DNA from: Prevotella sp. CAG:617
GTDB taxonomy: Bacteria > Bacteroidota > Bacteroidia > Bacteroidales > Bacteroidaceae
Assembly (NCBI GenBank): GCA_000438115.1
Contig: FR903634.1
Location: 1,405-30,379 of the forward strand
DNA: 28,975 bases
Direction: 5' to 3'
Part shown: piece after piece, positions 7,697 to 15,422 of the stretch
Position numbering within the stretch: position 1 is the stretch's first letter
How the letters are laid out: every line of letters starts with the position of its first letter
The notes under the pieces: model-generated
The model's database searches: none
What the model was told of the DNA's origin: nothing
The model's input: the letters and a program-made list of their open reading frames with translations, nothing else
Program-made: the position numbers and the translations under genes

Positions 7697-8755
7697 ATGA
7701 GTCAGAACATGCCATCGGCACGGGCCGGCCACACCAAGACACCATCATACGTGCCCAATTCCTTACGCTACAAGAACATGGAATACCGACGTTGTGGAAA
7801 AAGCGGCATTCTGCTTCCCCCACTTTCACTGGGACTATGGAAAAATTTTGGAAGCGAAAGTGATTTCGACACCTGTCTGCAAATTCTTCACACGGCTTTT
7901 GACCATGGCATTACACACCTGGACCTGGCCAACAATTACGGCCCTCCATACGGTAGCGCCGAACTCACCTTGGGCAAAGCCATGGAAACATCGCTGCGCC
8001 CTTACAGGGATGAATTGTTTATCAGCACCAAGGCCGGATATGACATGTGGCCCGGGCCATACGGAAACTGGGGATCAAGGAAATACCTCATGGCCAGTCT
8101 TGACCAAAGCCTGCAACGCATGAAACTGGATTATGTGGACCTGTTCTACATTCACCGCTATGACCCGCTGACTCCACTCGACGAAACCCTGCAGGCCCTG
8201 GCCGACATCGTAAAGGCCGGAAAGGCATTATACGTAGGTATTTCACGATGGCCGTTAACCGCCACAAGATATGGAATAGACTATCTGTCGGCACGCGACG
8301 TGCGCTGCCTGACCTATCAGGGGCGCATCAACCTGATTGACCAGAAACCGAAAGAAGAAGGATTCCTGACCATGTGTAAGGAACGCGGCATAGGATTCGT
8401 TTCGTTCTCACCTCTGGCCCAGGGCCTGCTGTCGGACAAATACCTGAACGGAAACATTCCGCCACACTCCCGCATGGCTCTCGGGCAGACCCTCAAGGAA
8501 GAAAGCCTGACTCCCCCAACCCTGCAACGCCTGCAACAACTGAACACCTGGGCCAAAGCACACGACATGTCACTTTCAGCACTGGCCCTGAGATGGGTGC
8601 TCTCACAAACAGGTGTTACATCGGCCATCGTGGGAGTAAGTTCAGCCGAACAACTCATACAGAACATCACGGCCGCAACCCTTCCGCCTCTTACAGAAGG
8701 CGAACTGAACGAAATTGACCAAATTACACAGCAAACCCCACTACACACCTCATAA
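7697..8755 (+). CDS. gpr: Aldo/keto reductase, L-glyceraldehyde-3-phosphate reductase-like (YghZ)
   Basis: A 352-residue NADPH-dependent TIM-barrel reductase. The catalytic tetrad is visible: D and Y in THLDLANNYGPPYG, K in FISTKAGYDMWPGPYG, and H in DLFYIHRYD. These segments and SRKYLMASLDQSLQRM are close to E. coli YghZ, which reduces L-glyceraldehyde 3-phosphate and detoxifies methylglyoxal. The N-terminus is about 14 residues longer than in YghZ; ATG 7778 (MEYRRCGKSG) is a less likely alternative. The serine dehydratase gene follows after 17 nt, so the two are probably one transcript. The exact substrate here is inferred from similarity only. Confidence 0.88.
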   Translation: MSQNMPSARAGHTKTPSYVPNSLRYKNMEYRRCGKSGILLPPLSLGLWKNFGSESDFDTCLQILHTAFDHGITHLDLANNYGPPYGSAELTLGKAMETSLRPYRDELFISTKAGYDMWPGPYGNWGSRKYLMASLDQSLQRMKLDYVDLFYIHRYDPLTPLDETLQALADIVKAGKALYVGISRWPLTATRYGIDYLSARDVRCLTYQGRINLIDQKPKEEGFLTMCKERGIGFVSFSPLAQGLLSDKYLNGNIPPHSRMALGQTLKEESLTPPTLQRLQQLNTWAKAHDMSLSALALRWVLSQTGVTSAIVGVSSAEQLIQNITAATLPPLTEGELNEIDQITQQTPLHTS

Positions 8756-8772
8756 AAAACAAATAGATCTTT

Positions 8773-10002
8773 ATGAAAAGTCTGAAAGAACTCTACAAAA
8801 TAGGCTACGGCCCTTCAAGCAGCCACACCATGGGGCCGCACATGGCAGCCAAACGCTATCTGGAACTGTATCCGCAAGCCAAACGCTTTAAAGTGACCCT
8901 GTATGGCAGTCTGGCCGCAACCGGACGCGGACACTTCACGGACAAAGCCATTTATGACGTACTGAAAAAAGAACGTGTAGAAATTGAGTGGCACCCGGAA
9001 ATCGTACTGCCCTTCCATCCCAACGGAATGAAATTCGAGACCATAGAAGACAACACTCCGCAGAATGCATGGACAGTATACAGCGTAGGCGGCGGAGCTC
9101 TGGCAGAAGAAGGCGAAAACAAGATTGAAAGCCCGGATATCTACGAACTGGACCACCTTAGTGACATACAACACTGGTGTGAAGAAACGGGAAAATCATA
9201 TTGGGAATACGTGCAGGAAAACGAAGGAAAAGAAATCTGGGATTACCTGGCCACCATTTGGGCAGAAATGAAAAACTGCGTAGAACGCGGACTTGAACAC
9301 GAAGGCGTTCTGCCCGGCCCGCTCCACCTGCACCGCAAAGCACCTATCTATTATATTAAGGCAACTGGATATGGCCACAACCTGCAATCACGGGCACTGG
9401 TATTTTCATATGCCCTGGCAGCGAGCGAAGAAAATGCGGCAGGAGGACGAATCGTTACGGCTCCCACTTGTGGCGCATGCGGTGTAGTGCCGGCAGTACT
9501 CTATCACCTGCAGAAAAGCCGGCAACTGAGCGACATGCGCATTTATCGTGCGCTGGCAACAGCCGGACTGGTAGGCAACATAGCCAAAGCCCGCGCATCC
9601 ATATCCGGTGCGGAAGCCGGGTGTCAGGCCGAAGTAGGAGTAGCCTGCGCCATGGCAGCAGCTGCTGCCAACTACCTGTTTGGCGGAAGCCCAGGCGAAA
9701 TTGAATATGCAGCAGAAATGGGACTGGAACACCACTTGGGCATGACCTGCGACCCGGTATGCGGCATGGTACAGATTCCATGTATAGAACGTAATGCCCA
9801 TGCGGCCGCACGCGCCCTCGATGCCAACCTGTATTCAACCTTTGCCGATGGACTGCATCGCATTTCATACGACCACGTAATTGAAGTAATGAAACAAACC
9901 GGACATGACTTGCCGTCGCTATACCGCGAAACGAGCGAAGGAGGTTTGGCCAAAGAATATTCCAAATTCAATAAAATAGACCCGAACCAAATTCAAGCAT
10001 AA
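8773..10002 (+). CDS. sdaA: L-serine ammonia-lyase, iron-sulfur type, single chain
   Basis: A 409-residue single-chain enzyme that deaminates L-serine to pyruvate and ammonia using a 4Fe-4S cluster, not PLP. The N-terminal serine-binding motif GYGPSSSHTMGP is present. The catalytic alpha domain shows APTCGACGVVPAV and GMTCDPVCGMVQIPCIERN, which hold the cluster cysteines, and a long Ala-rich helix region lies between them. Length is slightly below that of the E. coli enzymes (about 454), fitting the shorter Bacteroidetes form. The cluster makes the enzyme oxygen-sensitive, consistent with an anaerobe. It lies 17 nt after the aldo/keto reductase and ends just before the SRP RNA promoter; no strong terminator hairpin is visible after it. 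Confidence 0.95.
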   Translation: MKSLKELYKIGYGPSSSHTMGPHMAAKRYLELYPQAKRFKVTLYGSLAATGRGHFTDKAIYDVLKKERVEIEWHPEIVLPFHPNGMKFETIEDNTPQNAWTVYSVGGGALAEEGENKIESPDIYELDHLSDIQHWCEETGKSYWEYVQENEGKEIWDYLATIWAEMKNCVERGLEHEGVLPGPLHLHRKAPIYYIKATGYGHNLQSRALVFSYALAASEENAAGGRIVTAPTCGACGVVPAVLYHLQKSRQLSDMRIYRALATAGLVGNIAKARASISGAEAGCQAEVGVACAMAAAAANYLFGGSPGEIEYAAEMGLEHHLGMTCDPVCGMVQIPCIERNAHAAARALDANLYSTFADGLHRISYDHVIEVMKQTGHDLPSLYRETSEGGLAKEYSKFNKIDPNQIQA

Positions 10003-10034
10003 AAGGGAGAAAAATATATTTTTTCTATAAAAAA

Positions 10035-10066
10035 TTTGGTTATTCTGAAAAATCTTTCTACCTTTG
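10035..10066 (+). promoter_or_regulatory. Strong promoter of the SRP RNA / tRNA-Thr unit
   Basis: TTTG at 10035-10038, exactly 20 nt, then TACCTTTG at 10059-10066: a near-ideal Bacteroidetes promoter. The start point would be about 10073, just before the RNA's terminal stem. Confidence 0.8.
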
Positions 10067-10077
10067 CATTCGCAAAC

Positions 10078-10173
10078 GGGTAAGTGCTGCACGGCCAGCT
10101 CCCTTCGAATCCTCCAGGGCTTGACCGCAGCAAAGGTAGTTGGTTGTAGCGGCGCGATGCAGAGAGCTTACCC
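10078..10173 (+). ncRNA. ffs: Probable small signal recognition particle RNA (4.5S-like)
   Basis: About 96 nt form a long imperfect hairpin. The ends GGGTAAG (10078-10084) and CTTACCC (10167-10173) pair, then CTGCA with TGCAG, then CCAGC with GTTGG. The apex matches SRP domain IV in layout: CAGG (10115-10118), 3 nt, tetraloop TGAC (10122-10125), 3 nt, AGCA (10129-10132), the same spacing as CAGG/GGAA/AGCAG in E. coli 4.5S RNA. SRP RNA binds Ffh and targets membrane proteins. The tetraloop is of URRC rather than GNRA form. It lies directly after a strong promoter and 5 nt before tRNA-Thr. The call rests on layout and memory; a covariance search would decide. Confidence 0.72.
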
Positions 10174-10178
10174 ACCTC

Positions 10179-10252
10179 GCCTCTTTAGCTCAGTTGGCCA
10201 GAGCACGTGATTTGTAATCTCGGGGTCGTTGGTTCGAATCCGACAAGAGGCT
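10179..10252 (+). tRNA. tRNA-Thr (anticodon UGU)
   Basis: A 74-nt cloverleaf without encoded CCA. The acceptor stem GCCTCTT pairs fully with AAGAGGC, with discriminator T. The D arm has AGCTCAGTTGGCCAGAGC and the T arm has GGTTCGAATCC. The anticodon TGT is at 10213-10215 in the loop TTTGTAA, giving threonine. The anticodon stem CGTGA/TCTCG has one T-T mismatch at the middle pair (29-41). It is probably processed from the same transcript as the RNA upstream. Confidence 0.95.
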
Positions 10253-10255
10253 CAG

Positions 10256-10302
10256 AAAAAAGAAAGCATACTGAAATCAAATTCGGGATGCTTTCTTTTT
10301 TT
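10256..10302 (+). terminator. Intrinsic terminator of the SRP RNA / tRNA-Thr unit
   Basis: AAAAAAGAAAGCAT (10256-10269) pairs with ATGCTTTCTTTTTT (10288-10301); the right arm ends in a run of seven T. The rest of the gene-free stretch to 10419 holds no clear promoter. Confidence 0.88.
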
Positions 10303-10419
10303 GGCTATCACAGAAAAGAAAACACACCACACCGATAATCGAACAACCGGCCGCAAGACCGGGACATACCAATTCCACCAACAACCATAAATCTCAGAAA
10401 TCTTGAACACAGGACGGAT

Positions 10420-10971
10420 ATGGAAGGATTAGACTTTATCGCCATAGACTTTGAAACAGCCAACAACAAGCGGGCATCGGTATGCGAAGCCGGAATATGC
10501 ATAGTTCGTAATGGAAAAATTGCGGAAACACAATCATGGCTGATCAGACCGGAAGGAAACGATTACAGCTATTGGAACATACGCATACACGGCATACGGC
10601 CTGCAGACACGGCACACGCTCCAGCCTTTCCAGAAATTTGGACAAAAATCGCCCGGCATCTAAAAGACTGCCCCGCTCTGGTTGCACACAACGCAGCCTT
10701 TGACATGAGTTGCATCCGACATTCGCTCCAACTTTACGGCATTCCCGTACCCGAAATCAACTACTATTGTTCCCTGCGTGCCGCCCGACGACTATACGAT
10801 TTTGAATGCAACCGTTTGGACTACTTGTGCCAACAGTTTGACATACCATACGGACAGCATCACCGGGCAGGAGATGATGCAGAGATGTGTGCCCGACTTT
10901 TCCTGAGAGAAATAAAAGACGCCGGCTGGTGCAGCCTTGAAGAAATGACTTTTTGTGGAGGAAAACTGTAA
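10420..10971 (+). CDS. DnaQ-like 3'-5' exonuclease (DEDDh)
   Basis: A 183-residue protein with the three exonuclease motifs in order: Exo I FIAIDFETAN near residues 6-15, Exo II LVAHNAAFDMS near the middle, and Exo III HHRAGDDAEMCARL, with the histidine five residues before the last aspartate as in the DEDDh subclass. These metal-dependent enzymes remove nucleotides from DNA or RNA 3' ends (DNA polymerase III epsilon, RNase T and relatives). The protein is a bare exonuclease domain with no BRCT, helicase or polymerase part, so it is a stand-alone nuclease; its substrate cannot be told from sequence. A short non-coding gap separates it from glnS. Confidence 0.88.
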   Translation: MEGLDFIAIDFETANNKRASVCEAGICIVRNGKIAETQSWLIRPEGNDYSYWNIRIHGIRPADTAHAPAFPEIWTKIARHLKDCPALVAHNAAFDMSCIRHSLQLYGIPVPEINYYCSLRAARRLYDFECNRLDYLCQQFDIPYGQHHRAGDDAEMCARLFLREIKDAGWCSLEEMTFCGGKL

Positions 10972-11106
10972 ACAAGCCATATTTACGTTTTATGCTCCCG
11001 ATACTCAATACCGAATAATCTCATCAAGCAGCAGACAAAGCCCGCACGGAATAGACGGTATGCCAAAAATTGTTCGTATCTTTACACACCGAAAAAAGGA
11101 ACGCAT

Positions 11107-12807
11107 ATGGAAACAAAAGAAAACATAGAAATAGCAGAAAAGAAAAGTGCCAATTTTATTGAGCAGTTTATTGAAAAGGATCTGGCAGAAGGCAAAAACG
11201 GAGGTCGCATACAGACACGCTTTCCGCCTGAGCCCAACGGCTATCTGCATATAGGACACGCCAAAGCCATTTGCATGGACTTTGGAGCAGCCGAAAAATA
11301 CGGAGGCATCTGCAACCTCCGTTTTGACGACACCAATCCACAAAAGGAAGACACGGAATATGTAGAATCCATTAAACATGACATTGAATGGCTCGGATTC
11401 AAATGGGCCAACATCTATCATGCCTCAGACTATTTCCAACAGCTTTGGGATTTTGCCGTACGCTTGATTAAGGAAGGCAAAGCCTATATAGACGAACAGA
11501 CAAGTGAAGAAATTGCCGCACAGAAAGGAACCCCGACCCAACCCGGTACGGAAAGTCCATATCGCAACCGTCCGATTGAAGAAAACCTGCGTCTGTTTGA
11601 ACTGATGAATTCAGGAAAAGCAGCAGAAGGGTCAATGGTTTTACGGGCAAAAATTGACATGGCAAATCCGAACATGCACTTCCGTGACCCGGTAATCTAC
11701 CGCATTATCAACAAAACACACCACCGCACGGGAGACAAATGGAAAGCATATCCCATGTACGACTTTGCTCACGGACAAAGTGATTATTTTGAAGGCGTTA
11801 CGCACTCTCTTTGTACATTAGAGTTTGTCCCCCACCGCCCCCTCTATGATTATTTCATAGATGAGCTCAAAGAAGGAAAAGATCTGGACGACAACCGTCC
11901 TCACCAATACGAGTTCAATCGTCTAAACCTGACATATACGGTAATGAGCAAACGAAAGTTGCATGCTCTGGTAGACGAACACCTGGTAGAAGGATGGGAT
12001 GACCCCCGTATGCCGACTATATGCGGTCTGCGCCGTCGCGGCTATTCGCCACAAGCCATCAGAAAATTCATTGACATGATCGGCTACACAAAATTTGACG
12101 CGCTGAACGACTATGCCATGCTTGAAGCAGCAGCACGCGAAGACCTCAATAAAAGAGCCATACGCGTATCGGCAGTGCTCAATCCGGTAAAACTGATTGT
12201 CACCAACTATCCTGAAAATCAGACGGAAGAAATGGAAGCCATAAACAATCCTGAAAATGAAGCAGATGGCATGCACACCATTACCTTCAGCAAAGAATTG
12301 TGGATTGAACGCGATGACTTCATGGAAGACGCTCCCAAGAAATTCTTCCGTATGACTCCGGGAAAAGAAGTCCGCCTGAAAAATGCCTACATCGTAAAAT
12401 GTACTGGTTGCAAAAAGGATGCAGACGGAAACATTGAAGAAATCTATTGCGAATATGACCCGGAAAGCCGCAGCGGCCGTCCGGGAGCCGACCGTAAGGT
12501 AAAAGGCACTTTGCATTGGCTCAGTACACATCACTGCCAAAAGGCAGAAGTACGTATCTATGACCGTTTGTTTAACGTTGAAAATCCGTCTGCCGACGAC
12601 AGAGACTTCAGAGAACTGCTGAATCCGAATTCACTGCAAAAAATAACCAACTGCTATGTCGAGCCATTTGCTACAACAATGCCCCTAGGCAGTTATCTGC
12701 AATTCCAGCGTATCGGATATTTCTGTCCGGACAAAGATTCAACGCCCGCCACTCCAGTATTTAACAAGACTGTAGGCCTGAAAGATACTTGGAGTGCAAA
12801 AAAATAA
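11107..12807 (+). CDS. glnS: Glutaminyl-tRNA synthetase
   Basis: A 566-residue class I synthetase that charges tRNA-Gln with glutamine. The HIGH box appears as PPEPNGYLHIGHAKAI and the KMSKS box as VMSKRKL. The glutamine-specific segments RFDDTNPQKEDTEYV and YDFAHGQSDYFEGVTHSLCTLEF are conserved. The C-terminal half is the anticodon-binding beta-barrel domain, ending FNKTVGLKDTW. Start ATG 11107 is preceded by GAAAAAAGGAACGCAT. The presence of GlnRS means Gln-tRNA is made directly here. TATCTTTA at 11077-11084 is a poor -7 match, so I do not annotate a promoter. The TPR gene starts 32 nt after the stop. Confidence 0.97.
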   Translation: METKENIEIAEKKSANFIEQFIEKDLAEGKNGGRIQTRFPPEPNGYLHIGHAKAICMDFGAAEKYGGICNLRFDDTNPQKEDTEYVESIKHDIEWLGFKWANIYHASDYFQQLWDFAVRLIKEGKAYIDEQTSEEIAAQKGTPTQPGTESPYRNRPIEENLRLFELMNSGKAAEGSMVLRAKIDMANPNMHFRDPVIYRIINKTHHRTGDKWKAYPMYDFAHGQSDYFEGVTHSLCTLEFVPHRPLYDYFIDELKEGKDLDDNRPHQYEFNRLNLTYTVMSKRKLHALVDEHLVEGWDDPRMPTICGLRRRGYSPQAIRKFIDMIGYTKFDALNDYAMLEAAAREDLNKRAIRVSAVLNPVKLIVTNYPENQTEEMEAINNPENEADGMHTITFSKELWIERDDFMEDAPKKFFRMTPGKEVRLKNAYIVKCTGCKKDADGNIEEIYCEYDPESRSGRPGADRKVKGTLHWLSTHHCQKAEVRIYDRLFNVENPSADDRDFRELLNPNSLQKITNCYVEPFATTMPLGSYLQFQRIGYFCPDKDSTPATPVFNKTVGLKDTWSAKK

Positions 12808-12839
12808 AACAGATCGGCAATTTGTCAAAATACACACGA

Positions 12840-14294
12840 ATGAAATCCGACAATTATTTCAATTCCGACGAATTCAAGAAAAAACTGCAACAATATCGAG
12901 AAATGCTGCAGAGCGGAGAACGTGTGTATTTTGACGCCGACACTCTGTTGGACATCGCAGAATATTTTGATGCCACGCACCGCCACGATTTGGCACGCGA
13001 CTGCGCAAATTATGCACACCAGCTGCATCCGGATGAAGCCCTGCCACTCATTTATATGGCTCGCCTTTCACTTGATGACGGGAAACTTGATCAAGCCAAG
13101 CAGATGGCATCGGCTGTCGTTGAAAAAGAATGCTACGAATATTATTTACTGCACGGAGAGATACTTCTCTATCAGTTAGACATAAACAAGGCAAATGCCT
13201 TTTTTAATCAGGCGTTGACAAAAATTGAAGAATCGGACTTTTCAGATTTCCTCACAGATGTAGCTGCCATCTTTTTAGATTATGAATACCCACTCCGGGC
13301 ACTGAAATGGTTAGAAAAAATAGACGGGGGGAATTATGATGCACGCTGCCAACTGCTGGAAGCGGAATGCTACCTCAACCTGGAAGAATATGAAAAAGTG
13401 TATGAGCTATTGAAACACATCCTTGATAATAATCCTTATGATATACAAGCATGGATTCTGCAAGCTGAAACACAATACTCACATGCACATTACGAAGAGG
13501 CCATCGAAAGTTGCGACTTTGCCTTGGCCATTGATTCAAACAACGAACATGCACTAAAAATAAAAGGATGTGCCTCCGAAGACCTGCATGAGGAGGAAAA
13601 AGCACACGCCTGTTACAATAAATATCTGGATATAGATCCGGAAAATGCGCTTATACAACTTCTTGACGGCAATTGCCTGCTGATGCTGAATCGCCCCAAA
13701 GAAGCTCTAATACGTCTTAAAAAGGCAGGAATGCTGATGCAGCAGCAAAACAACAATCTGGACAAGACTTTCATCCCCTTGGCCAAAGCCTATGCGCAAG
13801 TAGGTGATTTGACAAATGCATTTGAATACATTGAAAAAGCCGCACATGCAGGATATCCTCATTTTGACACGGACATAGTGAAAATTGAAATAATGCTTCA
13901 GCATGACATGAAATATGAAGCAACTGCACAACTTTCTTCTATGCTTCACAATCCGGATCTGTCAGATGAGAACTACATGAAAATAGCCCAGCTTACGTTT
14001 ACATACCAACTATACGATTTTTCACTGACATTATTCAAACATATCAGCAAAAATGTCGACTACCAAAAAGAATGCTACCCTTACATGGCCTATATTTACA
14101 GACAGAAACACAATTCTGACGAATATCTGCGCTATATTTCGATGGCCTGTGTTATGAGTCCTCGAACGACAAAACGCCTGTTTTCCTCCATTTATCCAGA
14201 AACCGATGTGAAATTCTATCCAGAAATGGCATTAAAAGAAAAGTGGCCGTCTTCTCTAAGCGACCAAAATGAATCCTCTGAAAAAAAAGATTAA
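12840..14294 (+). CDS. Tetratricopeptide repeat protein
   Basis: A 484-residue soluble protein built of TPR-type helical pairs, for example DEALPLIYMARLSLDDGKLDQAKQMA, EEYEKVYELLKHILDNNPYDIQAWILQAE, HYEEAIESCDFALAIDSNNEHAL and EEKAHACYNKYLDIDPENALIQLL. No signal peptide, membrane segment or catalytic domain is seen, so a cytoplasmic scaffold role is likely but unassigned. The open frame reaches back to a TTG at 12789 inside glnS; ATG 12840 (MKSDNYFNSDEFKKKLQ) is preferred. It lies 32 nt after glnS and is probably cotranscribed. The ending NESSEKKD is charged and disordered. Confidence 0.85.
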   Translation: MKSDNYFNSDEFKKKLQQYREMLQSGERVYFDADTLLDIAEYFDATHRHDLARDCANYAHQLHPDEALPLIYMARLSLDDGKLDQAKQMASAVVEKECYEYYLLHGEILLYQLDINKANAFFNQALTKIEESDFSDFLTDVAAIFLDYEYPLRALKWLEKIDGGNYDARCQLLEAECYLNLEEYEKVYELLKHILDNNPYDIQAWILQAETQYSHAHYEEAIESCDFALAIDSNNEHALKIKGCASEDLHEEEKAHACYNKYLDIDPENALIQLLDGNCLLMLNRPKEALIRLKKAGMLMQQQNNNLDKTFIPLAKAYAQVGDLTNAFEYIEKAAHAGYPHFDTDIVKIEIMLQHDMKYEATAQLSSMLHNPDLSDENYMKIAQLTFTYQLYDFSLTLFKHISKNVDYQKECYPYMAYIYRQKHNSDEYLRYISMACVMSPRTTKRLFSSIYPETDVKFYPEMALKEKWPSSLSDQNESSEKKD

Positions 14295-14313
14295 CAAAAA
14301 AAGCACAGATTCA

Positions 14314-14345
14314 TTTGTTTTTACATCATAAATTCATTATATTTG
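14314..14345 (+). promoter_or_regulatory. Promoter of the histidine operon
   Basis: TTTG at 14314-14317, 20 nt, then TATATTTG at 14338-14345, a near-perfect Bacteroidetes promoter. The start point would be about 14352, some 20 nt before the leader peptide ATG. Confidence 0.8.
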
Positions 14346-14372
14346 CAAAGTAATTGATTTTTTGATTATAAA

Positions 14373-14420
14373 ATGAACAATAATACGACATTACATCATC
14401 ACCACCATATCCTAAGTTAG
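14373..14420 (+). CDS. Histidine operon leader peptide (HisL-like, 15 aa)
   Basis: A short frame with ATG at 14373 and TAG at 14418-14420 encodes MNNNTTLHHHHHILS. The five consecutive histidine codons (CAT CAT CAC CAC CAT, 14394-14408) sit between a good promoter and an intrinsic terminator, directly before hisG. This is the arrangement of amino-acid leader peptides in ribosome-mediated attenuation: slow decoding of His codons when His-tRNA is scarce would stall the ribosome. The peptide itself is not expected to have a function. There is no strong ribosome binding site, only A-rich sequence, as is usual in this phylum. It is too short for ordinary gene finders. Confidence 0.85.
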   Translation: MNNNTTLHHHHHILS

Positions 14421-14490
14421 AAAACATAGGACGGTGATGTGTGTTGTCAAATAATAAACAGATAAAGAAACCACAAGAGGCTGCCGTCTA
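14397..14490 (+). promoter_or_regulatory. Histidine attenuator: pause hairpin and candidate antiterminator
   Basis: Region 1 (CATCACC 14397-14403 and TCCTA 14410-14414, overlapping the His codons) can pair with region 2 (TAGGA 14427-14431 and GGTGATG 14433-14439), a pause hairpin. Region 2 can instead pair with the terminator's 5' arm: GACGG (14430-14434) with CCGTC (14484-14488), extended by TA/TA across a bulged G. A ribosome stalled on the His codons would free region 2 to block the terminator. Base pairs were found by eye; the antiterminator is the least certain part. Confidence 0.65.
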
Positions 14491-14511
14491 TTCGGCAGCC
14501 TCTTTACTTTT
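14475..14511 (+). terminator. Attenuator terminator before hisG
   Basis: A perfect 12-bp stem AAGAGGCTGCCG (14475-14486) with CGGCAGCCTCTT (14493-14504), 6-nt loop, followed by TACTTTTTG. It lies 23 nt before hisG, inside the transcribed leader. Confidence 0.9.
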
Positions 14512-14533
14512 TGAATAAAAACCTCAGTTAATC

Positions 14534-15385
14534 ATGCTAAGAATTGCCATTCAGTCAAAAGGACGTTTAAACGAAGATTCCATGAAACTACTGGCAGAAG
14601 CCGGTATAAAAGTAGGTACATCCAAACGCACCCTGCTCACAGCAGCAAAGAATTTTCCTATCGAAATCCTGTTTCTGCGTGATGACGACATTCCAGAAAC
14701 TGTAGCAGACGGTGTGGCCGACATTGGAATTGTCGGTCTGAACGAGCTGAAAGAGAAAAATGCCAATGTGAATATCGTACGACCTTTGGGATTTGGCGGA
14801 TGCAGACTCTCACTGGCTATCCCCAAAGAAATTACCTATGATAATCCCTCATGGTTCAACAACAAAAAGATTGCAACCTCCTACCCTCATATTCTGCAAA
14901 ACTATTTGCAGGAGCAAAACATTCAGGCGGAAATTCACGTTATCACAGGATCCGTTGAAATTTCTCCCAGCATCGGACTGGCTGATGCCATCTTTGATAT
15001 CGTAAGTTCCGGTTCTACCTTGATCAGTAATAATTTGAAAGAAGTAGAACGCATACTTGAAAGTGAAGCAGTTATGATTGCCACTCCCGGCCTGTCTGAC
15101 GAGAAGCAGGATTTGCTAAACGAATTATTGTTCCGCATAGAAGCGGTAAAAAGCGCAGAAGACAAAAAATATGTCCTGATGAATGCGCCTAAAGACAAGG
15201 TAAACGACATTGTAAAGGTTCTTCCCGGCATTAAAAGTCCAACCATCATGCCACTGGCAGAAAGCGACTGGTGTAGTATTCACACAGTACTTGACGAAAC
15301 ACGTTTTTGGGAAATCATCGGACAGATTAAAGCAAACGGAGCCCAAGGTATATTGGTACTCCCTATTGAAAAAATGATTCTTTAA
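14534..15385 (+). CDS. hisG: ATP phosphoribosyltransferase, long form
   Basis: A 283-residue protein; the length marks the long homohexameric HisG with a C-terminal regulatory domain, which does not need HisZ. It catalyses the first step of histidine synthesis, joining ATP and PRPP, and is feedback-inhibited by histidine. LRIAIQSKGRLNEDSMKLL is the N-terminal signature, VADIGIVGLNEL a substrate-binding strand, and SPTIMPLAESDWCSIHTVLDE opens the ACT-like C-terminal domain ending GAQGILVLPIEKMIL. First structural gene after the leader attenuator; hisD follows after 37 nt. Confidence 0.96.
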   Translation: MLRIAIQSKGRLNEDSMKLLAEAGIKVGTSKRTLLTAAKNFPIEILFLRDDDIPETVADGVADIGIVGLNELKEKNANVNIVRPLGFGGCRLSLAIPKEITYDNPSWFNNKKIATSYPHILQNYLQEQNIQAEIHVITGSVEISPSIGLADAIFDIVSSGSTLISNNLKEVERILESEAVMIATPGLSDEKQDLLNELLFRIEAVKSAEDKKYVLMNAPKDKVNDIVKVLPGIKSPTIMPLAESDWCSIHTVLDETRFWEIIGQIKANGAQGILVLPIEKMIL

Positions 15386-15422
15386 GCAATCAGGTCACCT
15401 CCCTTAAAACAATTTGGAAAAT

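Noticed and set aside
10008..10026. AT-rich hairpin AGAAAAA/TTTTTCT after sdaA as a terminator
   Set aside because: The stem has only one G-C pair and would be unstable; not annotated as a terminator.
10320..10400. Possible small RNA or operator before the exonuclease (CCGG repeats near 10346-10364)
   Set aside because: Only short CCGG self-complementary words; no promoter or stable fold could be supported.
11077..11084. TATCTTTA as a -7 box for glnS
   Set aside because: It ends in A instead of G and has no TTTG at the right spacing.
11923..12540. A 205-residue minus-strand frame
   Set aside because: Antisense to the conserved C-terminal half of glnS, with no start region or promoter.
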